A stretch of 64,000 nt of DNA from Salvator merianae (GCA_003586115.2 QVOM02000073.1:50261712-50325711), one strand, 5' to 3'. Counted from the first letter of the stretch, positions 46,620 through 59,123 are shown. Notes: a model not told the origin generated them from the letters alone. Numbers and translations are program-made.

Positions 46620-48459
46620 AGAATGCTAATGAAGAGCAAAGAGAAAAGGAAGCACAACCCTACTGATGCCTCTTGATCTCTCAGCAATTTTTGATGCTGT
46701 TGATACAGTATCTATCTGAGCATCTATAGGAGCGGGAATTGGGAACACTGCTTTACAGTGGTTCTATTCCTATATCCAGGGTGGATTCAAGAGATGAACA
46801 TGACTTTTTTTTTTTCTGACTCAGTTCAATTTGACCCAAACTCCAAGAACTTCTCAAAGAAGTTTGAAGTTCAGTTTGAATGTTTGTAAAACTGTTCTTC
46901 ATGGGAAACAATGTAGGAGAGCAAAGAGGGCAGCAAGGCCAAAGTTGTGCAGAGAATTGGCATGTAGGTCTGGGGGGAACACCAAGAAGGCCCCTACTAA
47001 GTCTCAGGGCAATCAGACACAGTCTTAATGTTTAAACTTTTTTTTTTTTTAATTGCATTTGTTCCTATGAAACAGGTAGGAGATCTCAAAAAGCAAAAAC
47101 AAAAAACCCTAAAAAAAAATCAAAGGAACATCCAATTGTTATGCACTTGGCAGGGGTCTTCATGCCACCCCCTAGACCCCCATGACAATTTTGGGATCTC
47201 CAGCTCAACTCTGCACAACTTTTGTCCTGCTTCCTACCTGGACAAAGGTAGTCACCTTTGAGTTGAAGCCTCCAAAATTGGGATTGGGTCCAAGGGGAAG
47301 GTGGTGGAAAGGTCACTGCCAAGCAGCACAGAGTTTAGAGACTCCTCTGGTTTTCTGAGCTTTTTTCCCCCCTGAAGATCTGCCACCTGCTCCACAGGAA
47401 GAAATGGGAGATTTCCCCCCAAAATCAAGGGTGCATTGAATGGATCCAAGACTTGTCAGGGACCTTCCTACAGCTCTCCAGACCCACATGCTGTGAGTGG
47501 AGGACCAGCAGGAAGGCCCATGCGCAGCCCTGAGATAAGTGGTCACATTCCTCAATTATAAAGGCTTTTCTTTTTCAGAATTTTCTCATTTTGCTAAAAT
47601 TTGTTCTTTTTGCTATGGGAAAATGTCTAGAAAGAAAAATATAAGTATGCCTGCATGCCTATTGTCCGCACCCACAAACAACAAAGAAATAAAAAACACA
47701 TGATATGGCCCTAAAGTGCCTTGCCAAAAAAACTACCTTTTCCTTTAACCTTACCCGAGCTGAACATCTTCTGCCGGCTGTGTTGTTAATCTGAGCTGTG
47801 AAAGATTTAGGGGGTGATGACAAATCAAGGATGGAGATGCTGCATCACCTCAGGGGGTTCCCATCTCGGCCCAGGGCTCAGACTGGTACTAACCCAGATA
47901 GCATACCGGCCCAAGGTACGGAGTGTACCCCATGTCACCAGCAATCTGGTGCCATTGGTGAAGTGTGTTGTATGTGTATGTATGGTTTTTGAAAAACTCC
48001 CATTTGGTCCAGTGGGGCCTCTCTCTGGGTTTAACACAATTCTATTTTCTGCCATTCTACCTGGATGCTACAGCCATTGGGAGAGTGACCCAGGCACTTG
48101 GCTGGACCCTGAATAGATGGTGCTCCTTAGGAGGGATTTCAATTTCTCCTCTGGGTCAGAAATCACACTTACAAAGAGGAAAAGGGAGGAGGACTTCACC
48201 ATGTACCTTCTCTCTGCAGAATAGGCTGCTTACATGAAGATGGACTTGGTTCTTCCTCTTCCTCTTGGTTGTGGTGAAAAGGTTTGGTTAGTGTTCCTGT
48301 GTTAGCATGTCTCTTTTCCCTCTCTTATTTCTGCATTGTATGGCAGGAAAACTTCTGTCTTGGAACTCTGAAAATATGTGATGTGCTTTGGCAGACAGAG
48401 ATGATATGCCTTTTTTAAAGGCATGGGTACGTTGAACGATTTTACATGTAGCGTTCAAT

Positions 48460-48492
<33 letters not shown>
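48460..48492. repeat. (CT)n(AT)n microsatellite
   Basis: Ten CT units followed by about seven AT units. Confidence 0.95.
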
Positions 48493-48560
48493 TGTATTTG
48501 TCTTTCAATCGTATATTATTTTAGTTCCACCCTTGGCAAAAGGGGCATTATAAACAAACA

Positions 48561-48594
48561 CCATCATCATCATCATCATCATTATTATTATTAT
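48561..48594. repeat. (ATC)n(ATT)n microsatellite
   Basis: Seven ATC units followed by five ATT-like units. Confidence 0.95.
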
Positions 48595-48729
48595 AATGCT
48601 CCCAGTGTTTGGTTCTGTATCAAACATTGAATTTGAACATAGGGGGCTGTTCAGTTTGAAAATGAACATCCAAACACTCCCTGTTTGCTGCAAACTACAT
48701 TACAATAGAACCAGTTTTGCAATCTCTAG

Positions 48730-49070
48730 TAGGGATGTGCAAATTTCAATTCGTATTCGAAAATTCAATTGAAATTTCAATTTCGCAAATTTTCGCATCG
48801 AAACAAAAATGACTTTTTTTCGCATTTACAGTTTTTGAATGAAAACGAAAAAGCCTATTATTTTGCAAAAAATGAAATTAATTGAATTTTCAAAATTTCC
48901 CTCTGTTTAAACCATGAAAATGGCATTTTCAACGGGAAAATGAATGCAAAAAATGCGAAAACAAATGCAAAAAATGCATTTTTCGACAACGAAATTCACC
49001 GAAGAAGCGAAAATACAGATTTTCATTTAAAAACGAATCAAAAACAATTTTTTTTTCGTGCACATCTCTA
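48730..49070. mobile_element. hAT-type MITE of the TAGGGATGTGCAC family, nested at the end of another
   Basis: 341 bp. Left end TAGGGATGTGCAAATTT, right end complement TAGAGATGTGCACGAAA. Flanks ATCTCTAG (48722-48729) and ATCTCTCA (49071-49078) match at the first six positions. The interior is a run of 'cgaaaat/atttcg' words like 35304-36423 but without its central CpG-rich block. It landed in the right terminal repeat of 46789-48728, so it is younger. Confidence 0.85.
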
Positions 49071-49332
49071 ATCTCTCACAGATTCTAAAGAGTGGTCATG
49101 GGTGATTTTTCTCATCCACTTGGGAGTTTACTTAAGGAGTTTCCCCAGGAATTGATCTTGTCCCTCATGCTCTTTAACATCTGTGTGAAGCCTCATAGGA
49201 GGTGCCACTAATACAGTGCTTACACCAAGCTCCACATATCTATTCCATCTGAGTCAGGAGAGGCAGTTCAGACTTGGGCCAGTGTCTGGAAGGAATAGGG
49301 CTGGAGGCAACCCAACAGACTGAAATAGAACA

Positions 49333-49540
49333 AAAGAGGAGCCTTGCTGGATCAGGCCACAGCCTATCTAGTCCAGCATCCTGTCTCACACAGTGGCCCA
49401 CCAATTGCTTCTGGGCATCTCAAGCAAAAGGCAAAGGCAAAACCTTCACCTGCTTTTGACTCCTTGCAAATGGTCTTTAGTGGCATCCTGCCTGCCTCAC
49501 CAACCTGGAGGCAGTAGCTAGGCATCTATTCTAGTAGCCA
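49333..49540 (-). mobile_element. CR1 LINE 3'-UTR, reverse, inserted in L2
   Basis: 'ccttgctggatcaggccac', 'ctagtccagcatcctgtc', 'cacagtggcccaccaatt', 'tgcttctgggcat', 'caaaaccttcacctgc' and 'ggaggcagtagctaggcat' are the complement of 42357-42595. The L2 reading frame stops at its left edge and resumes at its right edge, showing insertion into L2. The target duplication is not resolved. Confidence 0.85.
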
Positions 49541-50140
49541 GATAAGATGGAAGTGCTGTGTGCAAGTCAAGAAAGTTAAATGTTTCAGTTCTGAATGGGA
49601 ATACACTGCCCTTAAAAGAACAGAAACATAGTTTAGGTGCGCTCCTGGATCCAACTCTGTAACTTAAGTCTCAGGTACTAGTGGTGGCAAGGACTGTCTA
49701 TTTCCATCTCTGTTTCACTGGGAAGCAACAGCCCTTCCTGGACAGAGATCATTTGACCACAGTGATCCATATTCCCATAAGTGATTTGAAGATGATTCAA
49801 AGGCTGGAACCAATACAGAACATTGCAGCTAGATTACTGACAGGATTTTCTGGACAGACACATATTATACCAGGCTTTTAGTCCTGCACTGATTACCACT
49901 TTGGTTCCAAGTCCAGTTTCACTGACATCCAGTCCCAAAATGACCTGAGTCCCAGGAGTACTACCTGTCAATTAAGATGTTCTGGAGGACTCCTTCCAAT
50001 ATTTCTGTACTTAGAAGATGCACATTAGGTAGCAGCTAGAGGGAGAGCTTTATCCATACCCTGGAAAATATTGGAGAAACCAATACTGAGTACTTCTTGG
50101 TGCCTAAGAAAACTATGTCCACCTAGGTCTTTGGTAGTTA

Positions 50141-50210
50141 ATTCATATTCATATTCATTTTCATTTTCATTTTCATTTTCATTTTCCTTTTCATATTCAT
50201 TTTCTTTTTT
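50141..50210. repeat. (TTTTCA)n-type hexamer microsatellite
   Basis: About ten 6-bp units alternating TTTTCA and ATATTC; gives a 'SFSFSFS' frame on plus and 'ENENEN' on minus. Confidence 0.9.
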
Positions 50211-50326
50211 TCTTTTTTTTCTTTTCATTTATTTTGACTCTTTTTCTCTCTTATTTTGAAGGTATGTCTTCTATTATTCTGATCACTGCTTTGGGACTGT
50301 GGTAAAGGGTAGTACAACCTTTAGAT

Positions 50327-50330
<4 letters not shown>

Positions 50331-50371
<41 letters not shown>
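50331..50371. repeat. (CA)n(TA)n microsatellite
   Basis: Fifteen or so CA units followed by TA units. Confidence 0.95.
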
Positions 50372-50450
50372 TTCTATCCCACCCTACACCCGGAGATCTC
50401 AGCGTGGATCCCAATAAAATCCTTATAAAAACAGATAAAATAGATTAGCT
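50372..50450 (-). mobile_element. LINE 3'-tail fragment, reverse
   Basis: 'tttctatcccaccctacac' and 'gagatctcagcgtggatccc' are the complement of an L2/CR1-like terminus ('gggtgggatagaaat'), with the microsatellite as its tail. Confidence 0.45.
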
Positions 50451-52559
50451 AAATCAGTGACATTGCCTGCATGGGAAGGGCATGCTGTTCTCTCAGCCAA
50501 AAGCCAGGGTAAAGTGACACAGAGTCATATCAAAACAGAGGAAAAAAAAGTAAAGAAACCATATACATGCACAGATAAATGCAATGGACAATGAGCAATA
50601 GACAATGAAAAATGAAAACTATTACAAATAATTATAAATAAATATTTCAAAGTTTAGAATCTGTTCTCTGGAGTTTTTAAAAATTAAGCAGAAGAAGATC
50701 TACAGGCCCTACTCAAATGCCCAGTAGTCTGTCTTTTCTTAAATGTGCCATGAAAGGAACTGTCACATTCCCATTGCAGTTGAATGCACCACAGCCCTAT
50801 TCAGTCTAGTCCAAGCCAACATTGTTGAAGACATCCATGCAAAATTTGCCTCATTAAAAATATAAAGACACCCCTTTGCTTCAATTTACATAGAGTTACT
50901 TGGCATTGGCATGGCCTGATGTTGACTTGTGGGATATTTTATTTGAGCTACATGCAATGCTTCTTCAGTGACCAAATAAGGTACAAAATGCCTGAGACTT
51001 TTGGGCTGTTTGTTGGAATGACAACTGCAGGTGCAGAACATGCAGCTCATGGACAATCTACAGATGGCAACATCTCTGAACCTCTGCAATTTGCCTTCAG
51101 ATTGACTCCACTCTACCTCAATCACTGTCCAGTAGACCACTGCACCTGATTATGGTAACTTCCACACTGCACGTTGGTGCAAACTATGGGGGCCACTCTT
51201 GGCCCAAAGAGTAATCTGAGCTAAGATCATAGCAGTGGCCAGCAGTACATCTCAAGGGCTATCCACATTGGCATTATCTATGAAGTTGCTGCCCAGGCCT
51301 GTTTTTGCTGATCACCCAGAAATGGCAAATTTCTAGGGCTATTTCCAGGAACCCAGCAAAATGGTGTGGACTCTGCACACCTTCTGGACAGGTGCAGCTC
51401 TCAGCAGGGTGGATGGCTGATCCAGCCTACGCTCAGGAATGCTTGGGAGACCACTTTAAAACAGTCTCCCTTAGCCTAATCCCAAGCACCATTTTTACAT
51501 CAGGGGGTTGGCTAACTGCCACAGCCATCTGGACGGACCATAACATGATCAAAAAACATATTACGTGGGATATAATAATTTCTGTGAAGTCTGTTAAGTA
51601 GCAACAAACATTCATACGAAAGCAGAATGAAGAGACACGTTGTTTTGGTTCTTAATTTAAGTTTTATGTCTTGTTTTGACTTTGAAGGGGTAGAAAAGCA
51701 GGGAATATGCTTTACTGTTAATTTTATACAGGAATCTACAGGTAATAAGCTATCTACTAATTAAGAACCTCTGGGAAGTTAAGGTTCTGAACTGCTAATG
51801 GAAGTACAGGTGCCACATATAAAAAGAATGTGGGTTTCCCAGATGATTTTTCGGGCAAATCTGCCTTTCTTTGTGGTGCTCTGGCAAGTTATGGTCCAAA
51901 CTCCAGATGTTTCCTCTGGTGGATAAGAAAACTACTTTGTATTATGCACAGATGCATGTTCCTTTTAAAGAACGGAATGTACCTATTTACATGAACTAGC
52001 CAGCTATTCCTCTAATTTTCACTTGAAATCTGAACAGGCAAGAATTGTGACCACCCATGGACCATGGTCATTCCTTCTCAGAAAAAGTATTTGTAATATG
52101 AGAAGTAACATGTTTCCACAATGCATCCTTTCATTTTTAATTTGCCTGTTTTGGATGACAATGTGTAGTGTACTGAAAACACATGACAAAGTCTGTGAAA
52201 GGTAATAGCACTGTAAAAACAAGTATTTTATTATAGGTAATCATGACAAGAATTCCTTCTCTTCCCACAAAAAAGCCTGCAATTGTGATTCTTTTTTTTT
52301 TTTTTTTTTAGCGAAGATATACTTACAAAGAAAGATCAGAAATGCAGCTGCCTTCTGAATATTTATACAGTCATATGGTGAGGTGTTCACAGTCTGGATC
52401 AATAAAAATAGTATCACAGCAACAACAGTAAAGAAATGTAATCAATTAATTAAAATAAGCAATGGGTTAAGAGGGCAGATGGTTCTTTTGTATCCTCTCT
52501 AACCCTGGCCATTTCAAATCCCAGCAAAGGTAATTTTTGATCAACAAACACAGAATTTA
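50451..52559. other. No recognised gene; T tract at 52292-52309
   Basis: Mostly unassigned. 51155-51545 has MITE-like wording: 'ggtaacttccacactgcac', and 'gagaccactttaaaacagtctccc' comparable to 54270-54300. It is probably a relative of 54102-54573, but its right end was not found. Confidence 0.45.
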
Positions 52560-53560
52560 CCCCTCCTTTTCTTCCCTTCTCTAGAGGCTAAACGGATCAG
52601 CTCTTGATCCGCAACAAAGGCTGAGCATGGACGTGTTCTTAGGTTAACAGAAATCCAATAAGATATCAAATCAGTTTGGGTTTTTATTTTATTTTCTAAG
52701 CCATAGGGAGCACTGGGATGTGCCCTGGCAAATAAAGCCCTTTCCCCCTATCTCTTAGCACCATTGTGCCTGGGTGAACAAAGCTAAGAGGTGTAATTCA
52801 AAGGTGCTGTGACCTCCCATGAGCAGCTTCATCCATTATTGTTAGGGGATTTTTTTTCTTCTTCTTCACTGAAATCTCCCCTGATCATAAATATGCATGA
52901 AGAAAAGAACCCCTCGGTGGGAGGGCTCATAACTAGCTTAGATAAAGTCTTTTTCTGAGTTTTTGACTTTCAACTTCCTGGCATCAAAATTAAGGGGACC
53001 ACGCCATCGGATTAACCCAGCTGGTGTTCCTGTTCTATGCAGTATCATAACAATCATTATAATTATCACTTACAGAAGGGGGCTTATCATATAACAGCTT
53101 CTTTTCCCCTCCCCCTTTCCTAAGGGGACAGAAGAGGGAGGTGGAGTGATCCTTCCAACCACAGAGACTTGTGTCTTCATTCATTATTTTCCAAACAAAT
53201 CAGTGGAAAATTGAGGTCCCTAAGCAATTTTCAGATTACACACCCCATACAACTGAGGTGTTTAGACGTGCACACAAACCACCGTTCTGCCTGTTCCTGG
53301 ACAGGAACATAAAGCAGCAGGCAAGTTTCAGCAAGGGCGGGGTCCTTAAAAAGTTAATAATAGCAACGACAACAATGATAAAGATGCAAGTATTATAGTG
53401 CGGAAGGCATTTTGCATTTTAAGATCTGCAAACTCCAGCCTTCTTACGCTGTTCCTGCTGAATTAATCTTTTTTCTTTCTTCTTCTTTTTTGGCTCAATG
53501 AATTGTGGTCAAGGCCATTGTAATGTGAGCACTCCCCAGGATGGGATTGGCTAAAGGAGT
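52560..53560. other. Repeat-poor stretch, candidate conserved non-coding element
   Basis: No interspersed repeat is recognisable for about 1 kb. The sequence is of mixed composition with many homeodomain-like words: 'ggattaacc' (53010), 'cattataattatca' (53055), 'gctgaattaatc' (53458), 'gactaattgc' just beyond (53586), plus 'aatatgcatgaa' (52892). That is only suggestive. Function and conservation are inference; I have no alignment. Confidence 0.3.
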
Positions 53561-54101
53561 CTCCGAGAGGCCCCTTTTCACAGGGGACTAATTGCTTTAG
53601 ACCACCAGTATTTGGGAGCTACAGATGTCTTCCTTAATTTGCCTAGAGAGCACAATCGACCCCATCTGTTGCATTTTTCTTCCCTCCCAGCCCCTCCTCC
53701 CTCCCATGTCACCTTCTTCCTCCTATCTGCAAAGGCCTAAATTGAAAACTCATCAAAAAGTAATACAAGAGCAGTTTGGCTGGAAAGCCACTGCCGAAGG
53801 GGCTTTAGTTTTTTAATAAGAGCTCCCCTGCTACTTTTGCCCATGGACTGAAGACCAGAGAAAGGAATAGGGAAGCAAAAATGACCTGGAGGAAGAATGG
53901 ATGAGGGGAGGGAGGAGTTAGAAACCAACCACCAGATGGGATGGCTCCAAGAAGAATAATTTGATATCGTAGCTTAATGGGGTATGCAGGGGAAACTCCT
54001 GCTTTTTAAGTACATGTGTGCACAACATTTCCATTTTAAAAAAGGGAAAAGGAAAGTTCAGTGGGATAGTCAGAGTGGAATGGTAGCATGTAAGCATCTT
54101 T
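53561..54101. other. No recognised feature
   Basis: Unassigned. Confidence 0.4.
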
Positions 54102-54573
54102 GGCAGCTTCTATACAGTCCATTTGGATCATGCCAGCTGCTTCCATGGACTTGGCATCAGGGCATCAGAGCAGTCCCTAGGAGGCACGGCGTCCCAGGGA
54201 ACATACTGGCCACATGGCTGTGGCAGCTGGAGCACTTCCAAGTATGAAAACTGCTCCTGGGAATGCTCCAGAGGGGGACCACTTTAAAGTGGTCTCCATT
54301 GCATTCCTGGGATGAAATATGCTCCAGACGAGTTCTGGAAATGGCCCACCTTGGGAGCTGTTTCTGGACGCAATACTAAAATCTCCCTGCAATTTTGGAA
54401 GCTGGAGAACTTTCGTTCCCTGTCTCTAAAGGTAGGTCAGGACAGGCAGCCATTTTGTGGACAGCTGCCAGCATGCTCTTGGGAGTGTCTCCCATTCTTG
54501 GCCCAAATTGCTTGATTCAGACCAAAGAGCAGTCTCCATAGAACATGCCAAGGCGTAGGGTGTGGAAGTTGCC
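54102..54573. mobile_element. MITE, GGCAACTTCCACAC terminal repeats
   Basis: Left end 'ggcagcttctatacagtcc', right end complement 'ggcaacttccacaccctac'. Flanks TTT and TTG match at two of three bases. Internal perfect 18-base palindrome 'gaccactttaaagtggtc' near 54278-54295. Non-coding; layout like 17692-18265. Confidence 0.65.
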
Positions 54574-54746
54574 TTGTGTCTTTCATGAGAACATATTTGG
54601 CACTTTTCTTGCTATCGCACATCTAGTGCACTTGGTTCATCTTTTCATTCAAATGACCTACATAGGCTTTGCAAGGGTTCAAAAATCAATTGATAAGACT
54701 GTAAACCAGTTTCTCAAGCCTTGTGACTGAATGGTCTGCTGTACAA
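54574..54746. other. No recognised feature
   Basis: Short unassigned flank. Confidence 0.4.
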
Positions 54747-54848
54747 TCCATCCATCTGTCCATCCATCCATCCATCCATCCATCCATCCATCCATCCATC
54801 CTTCTGTCCATCCATCCATCCATCCATCCATCCATCCATCCATCCATG
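54747..54848. repeat. (CATC)n microsatellite
   Basis: About 25 CATC/CTGTC units; it generates a 'HPSIHPSI' frame. Confidence 0.95.
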
Positions 54849-56284
54849 TACCCAGAAAGCTAGCATATCAAAGAGAAGACCAGGCTATTAGTTTTTTACC
54901 TGGACTCCAAGATTTTTCTCCCCTTCCTCCAGGGCTTTTTATTTTTCATATAAGGAACATTCATACAAAGGGACACAACCTCAATATCCATTATCTGTTT
55001 GTCAGAAGGCAAGGTGGTAAACCTGAAAGATGGATCTCAGGGCAAAAGAAAACTGCCCATGGAGTCAACTGTGACAGCCACAGAGGTTCTAGAGCAGGAG
55101 ACAATTTGATCAAATGCTTGATAGCCTAATTCTGAAGGGTAATAAAAACTGTTGGGCAAAAGTGAGCATGGATTGGTTCACTCCTGCACCTGCCATGCAG
55201 AGGGCTGGTGGCCACTGTGGTGACCTACCTCCATCCCCTCTGCCAGGGCCTGTGATATGGAGTGCCCAAAATGGCTGATTTCCAGGGCCATTTCTGGATT
55301 TCAAGTCATGCACATGGTTGGAAATCTCGCAACTAGGGAATTTTCATTATTTGGTTTCAGTGTTTATGCAGACTAGCACATGTGGGTAGAGCAGATAGTT
55401 TTCTCCCCTGGACCAAAGCGAGTATGCCAACCCAGGAGTCAACATCGTCCACACTCTCCTGTGGCCTGTGCAGATCTTTCTCATGAGAAAGTGACTATCT
55501 GAGGACTGTGAACCAAGGCAGGTGGGGAGTCATTTCATTTTCTCATATATGTGAATATTCAAAATTAGTACTTTCCAAGCCATTATGCAAGTAAGAACGG
55601 AAACATCCTTAGAAATTCAGTTTTCTGACAGCTGAGGAGCATGTATCTAACTAAAAGCTGTATTTTAGGAACAGATGTGGGTAAAATTGTGTAGGTAGAT
55701 GAAAATACTTTATTAAATAAATTCAGGTGGCGGAAAGTATATAAAGAAAACTTTTATTCTCAGGTGAATATCAGTTTGATTCTCAGGTGAATATCAGTTT
55801 GATTTGGTTTGGTTTATTTTGTTTTTTAATATTTAAAAAATTTAATCTTTTTATGCCTTTGTATTTTAGTTTCAAATTTGAATTCTTAAATTCTTGGAAA
55901 CCATCATGAGCATCATGAGGTGGCAGAGTGGAGCATAAATAGGAAAAATAAGTAAGTAAATCATTAGAAACTGTGAGAAACCAAACCTGACACATCCATC
56001 TCTATCACAAATGACCTCAGCTATGTTCTGTTACTGTGTTCGTGTCTACCTGTTCCTTATGGGGATGTGAGCACAGTGTGGGAAACTGCATGTACTTACC
56101 ACACTTTTGTACCACAGAACAGGAGTCTACAAGCAATTGATAACGGCAGTGTGGAGTGACGATACTGATCGCTTTTCCAAAAGCATGAGACGGCCTGTAT
56201 AACTATGCAAATTTTGTATATTCTGTTCTAGATAATTTATTACTTTGGTCTAGATTGGAACAAATATGTAGTCTGGAAAATGTG
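54849..56284. other. No recognised gene; possible decayed MITE near 55.15-55.45 kb
   Basis: Words such as 'atggctgatttccaggg' recall the 51.3-kb region. Two tandem copies of 'gattctcaggtgaatatcagttt' lie near 55757-55802. Confidence 0.4.
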
Positions 56285-56372
56285 AAAACATTGCACATTT
56301 TTCTTTTTATTATTGTGACCCACCCTGGGACCTTTTGGTGAAGGGTGGGAATAAATTCTTCAATAAATAAAA
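56285..56372 (+). mobile_element. LINE 3' end (L2-like), A-rich tail
   Basis: 'tgacccaccctgggacctt' and 'gaagggtgggaataaatt' followed by (AATA)n and an A tract match the L2-type terminus also seen at 14310-14425. Confidence 0.6.
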
Positions 56373-57059
56373 AAAAATACAAATATCTTATTTGACATTT
56401 TTAAAGTATAGTTGCTAATTCTCCTTGCTGAATCATCAAGACTCAAGGATAAAAATGTGTGAACAAGAACTAGCAGGTTAGTAGGTGAGGAGAGACTCAG
56501 GCCATGAGCTCCTGCAAGGGAGCCAGGGAGGATCTTGGTTCTTTTCACCACTGTGCAGATAGGGGGCACCAGGAAGACCCATGTCTCACTTCAGAGCCTG
56601 GTGACATTTCACAGAGATCTGGAAGATGGCCTACTTGTGAGACCATTTCCAGGCCTGTGGCTAAAATGTTCCCAGCTCACAGAACTTTGAAGCTAAGGAA
56701 CTATCCATGTGGATGGCTGCTGGGCTGCCCTGCCCTTCCATTGACCATACTGAACATGATAGTTCATGAACACATTAAACCCTGAACTGAAACATGCATG
56801 AAAGAGAAGACATAGTGAGCAAAAGTTCTCAGATATTGGAAATGATAGGATGCTGCCCACATTAACAGACAATGGTAGGAGAAGAACTCATGTGATAACT
56901 ATATGACTCTTGGACGTTGCCTGCACTCTAAAGGTAGTATCAAAATAGGAAATGCCACCCGTCTTTTGGGGTCATTTTTACATCAACGGGAGCATGCACT
57001 TGGATACTCTCAGGGAGAGGTATCTAAGTGCCTCCTCTTGAAGATGTCAAAAATTCAGG
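56373..57059. other. No recognised feature
   Basis: Unassigned; parts near 56.5-56.75 kb may be a decayed MITE. Confidence 0.4.
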
Positions 57060-57760
57060 CTGAAAACCTGTGTGGATGAGGCCTTAGAAATCTCAAACAA
57101 AAATGAAAACAGCAGCAGCGACAGCAAACAGCTTTTGGCCACAATAAAATTAACAGTTACAGGAAATCTGGTGTCCATTGTATACAGAATATTACTGGAT
57201 CTGGGTCACGTATCTCACCAGAGATTGAAATCTGTCTGGGAGACAGATCTCAGATTTAAATTCTCTGACGAGGAATGGAGTTTAGTTAGAGCAAGGAAGA
57301 TAAAATGGTGCGCTGCATCTAGAAATAAGGCTATAAAATCTCAATCATTTTTAGTGGTTAAGAACCCCAATCCACATCACACACATAAATAAAAATTTAT
57401 CCCTGGTATTCTGGAAGGGATGTCATAAAAAAGAGATGTATTTCCTTTTAAGGTAGGAATGCCTGCCTGTTCAAAATATTTGGGGAGAATACAAGCTAAA
57501 AATATTTTAAAATATTGACTATATGCTGGAATTGTGTCTGTTATGTTTATTTAGGAATAAAAATGAAAAGATAAAAAATAAAATATTGCTCTAATTCATT
57601 TTAATTAACTGAAATAAAAATAGTAATCCCACAGAATTGGAAAACTGGGGAAAATTTACAGGTTATAAGCTGGTACAGTAAACTAACAAGTAACAAGTGT
57701 ATTACTGGTCAGAAAAGTCGGCTAAAAAACAGATCACAAAACTCCCACACTTTATTTAAT
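57060..57760 (+). mobile_element. L1/Tx1-like LINE ORF2 C-terminal fragment
   Basis: The plus frame 57072-57392 contains 'SIVYRILLDLG', 'LKSVWETDLRFKFSDEEW' and 'SRNKAIKSQSF', the order of the L1-group ORF2 region ahead of the C-terminal Cys-rich motif. After a frameshift, 'ECLPVQNIWGEYKLKIF' and 'IVIPQNWKTGENL' continue in the expected order. Clearly different from the L1 at 18488-19721. Decayed. Confidence 0.6.
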
Positions 57761-59095
57761 ATGGAAATCATAATTAGCAACTGTCCCATCACTAAATGAA
57801 TGCACATTTCCCTCAGCTCAGCAAGAATCTTAAAATTATGGTTTTAAGCATTATAAGAGTGGATAGAAAACCCCTAAATTCTAAGTTACAAAAGATGATC
57901 TAATAAAAAAATAAAAATAACTTCCCCACCTAACTCTCCAGAAGACTTTTGTAACAAACAGCTATTATGACAAAAAAAGAAAAGAAAGTGAAAAACATTT
58001 TGTTAAAGTTTAATTTGATTTTGTTAGATTCTTGAGGATGATGTAGTAGGACGTAGGATGAATATAAATAAAATACATTGTGTATGTACCCTTTGATTAT
58101 ACGGATTTGAAATTTTATTCAAAAATGATAATCATAGTAAAGTTGCATATATGTTCATTTTAAAAAAAATAAAAACACATGAAACTATTGTGGTGGTGGT
58201 CTGCTAAATTGTCTTTCCCTTTAGAATTCAGTCTTGCAGTTCCCTGAATACTGTGCTTGTATTTTTTTCATCTTAATAGAACGGCAGAATAATTTCTTAT
58301 GGTACACAAGCATGAAAGAACATATTAATTCTATTTGCATGTATTTATTTCACTTAAATATATGTAGAAGACAGTTTACTTTCCAGCCAGGCCAATTTTC
58401 AGTGACCCTGGCTAGAATGTCCCTAAATCAAGGCTGATTGTCAATGTGAGTTCTGAAATAACTAATCCTAACTTCTCCCACCCCTACTTTTCAACCTAAA
58501 AACCCTAGAGATAAATGCAGGTAAGGTGATACCTTTTAGAATCAACATATGTTGACGAGTAATTAATCTGACAACCTGAGTCTCTTTTTCACTCTTGACT
58601 AAATCCCCTCCCCATCTGAACACAGTGCAGTCAGTAAGCAAATCCACTGCTACAGATATCCAAACTAAACATCCCTGGTAAAGATTACCTTGCATTGCAG
58701 GGTAAAATTATACCTTTACTATTGGGAGCTAAATTATATTAATGTTTTGTATTGGTGCATTTGAATAACATTGTCAGTCGTAATGTGCTTCATTGCTATT
58801 AGACAAAATTATAAGCTTTGGGCATTTTCTGGTTTTACCTTAGTGATGGTCAAATCTTTACAAATAAGGGCAGCTAACACCTGTCTTTCGGATCATGCTG
58901 AATCACAGCTCCCATCATCCCTGCTTATTATCTGTGTTTGCTGGGGATCACGGCACCAGAATCCCATGGGCCACAGGTATCTCTCTTGCTGTATTATATA
59001 GTCCCTTTCTGTGTTATTTAGGAGCATCAGCAGTGTGATATTACTGCATCTCCTAATGTCAGTGTTTGTCTTCATATATTAATGCACAACACAGT
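57761..59095. other. No recognised feature
   Basis: AT-rich unassigned sequence. Confidence 0.45.
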
Positions 59096-59123
59096 CATAT
59101 ATATATATATATATATATATATA
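59096..59123. repeat. (AT)n microsatellite
   Basis: Fourteen AT units. Confidence 0.95.

Larger units (their letters stand above)
46789..48728. mobile_element. ~1.94-kb hAT-type non-autonomous element inserted in L2
   Basis: Left end 'aagagatgaacatgac', right end as complement 'tagagattgcaaaac', a diverged form of the TAGGGATGTGCAC ends. The left flank GTGGATTC (46781-46788) corresponds to GCAGATTC on the right once the second element at 48730-49070 is discounted (6/8 identical). Both ends carry 'ttcaatttgac' and 'gttcagtttgaa' words. No transposase is recognised in the interior. Confidence 0.65.
46620..50045 (+). mobile_element. L2 LINE ORF2 fragment, split by hAT and CR1 insertions
   Basis: An old L2 copy in three separated pieces. 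Piece 1 (46620-46788): 'LLDLSAIFDAVDT' and 'GIGNTALQWFYSYIQG'. Piece 2 (about 49079-49332): the RT core continues with 'VVMGD', then a diverged 'FPQELILSLMLFNICVKP', 'KLHISIPSES' and 'AVQTWAS'. Piece 3 (about 49540-50045): 'DKMEVLC', then 'VVARTVYFHLCF' and 'RLEPIQNIAARLLTG'. The conserved order across the gaps shows a single L2 interrupted later. Stops and frameshifts throughout. Confidence 0.85.

Noticed and set aside
54747..54848. Regular short repeats considered as a CRISPR array.
   Set aside because: A 4-bp tandem microsatellite with no spacers, in a vertebrate genome.
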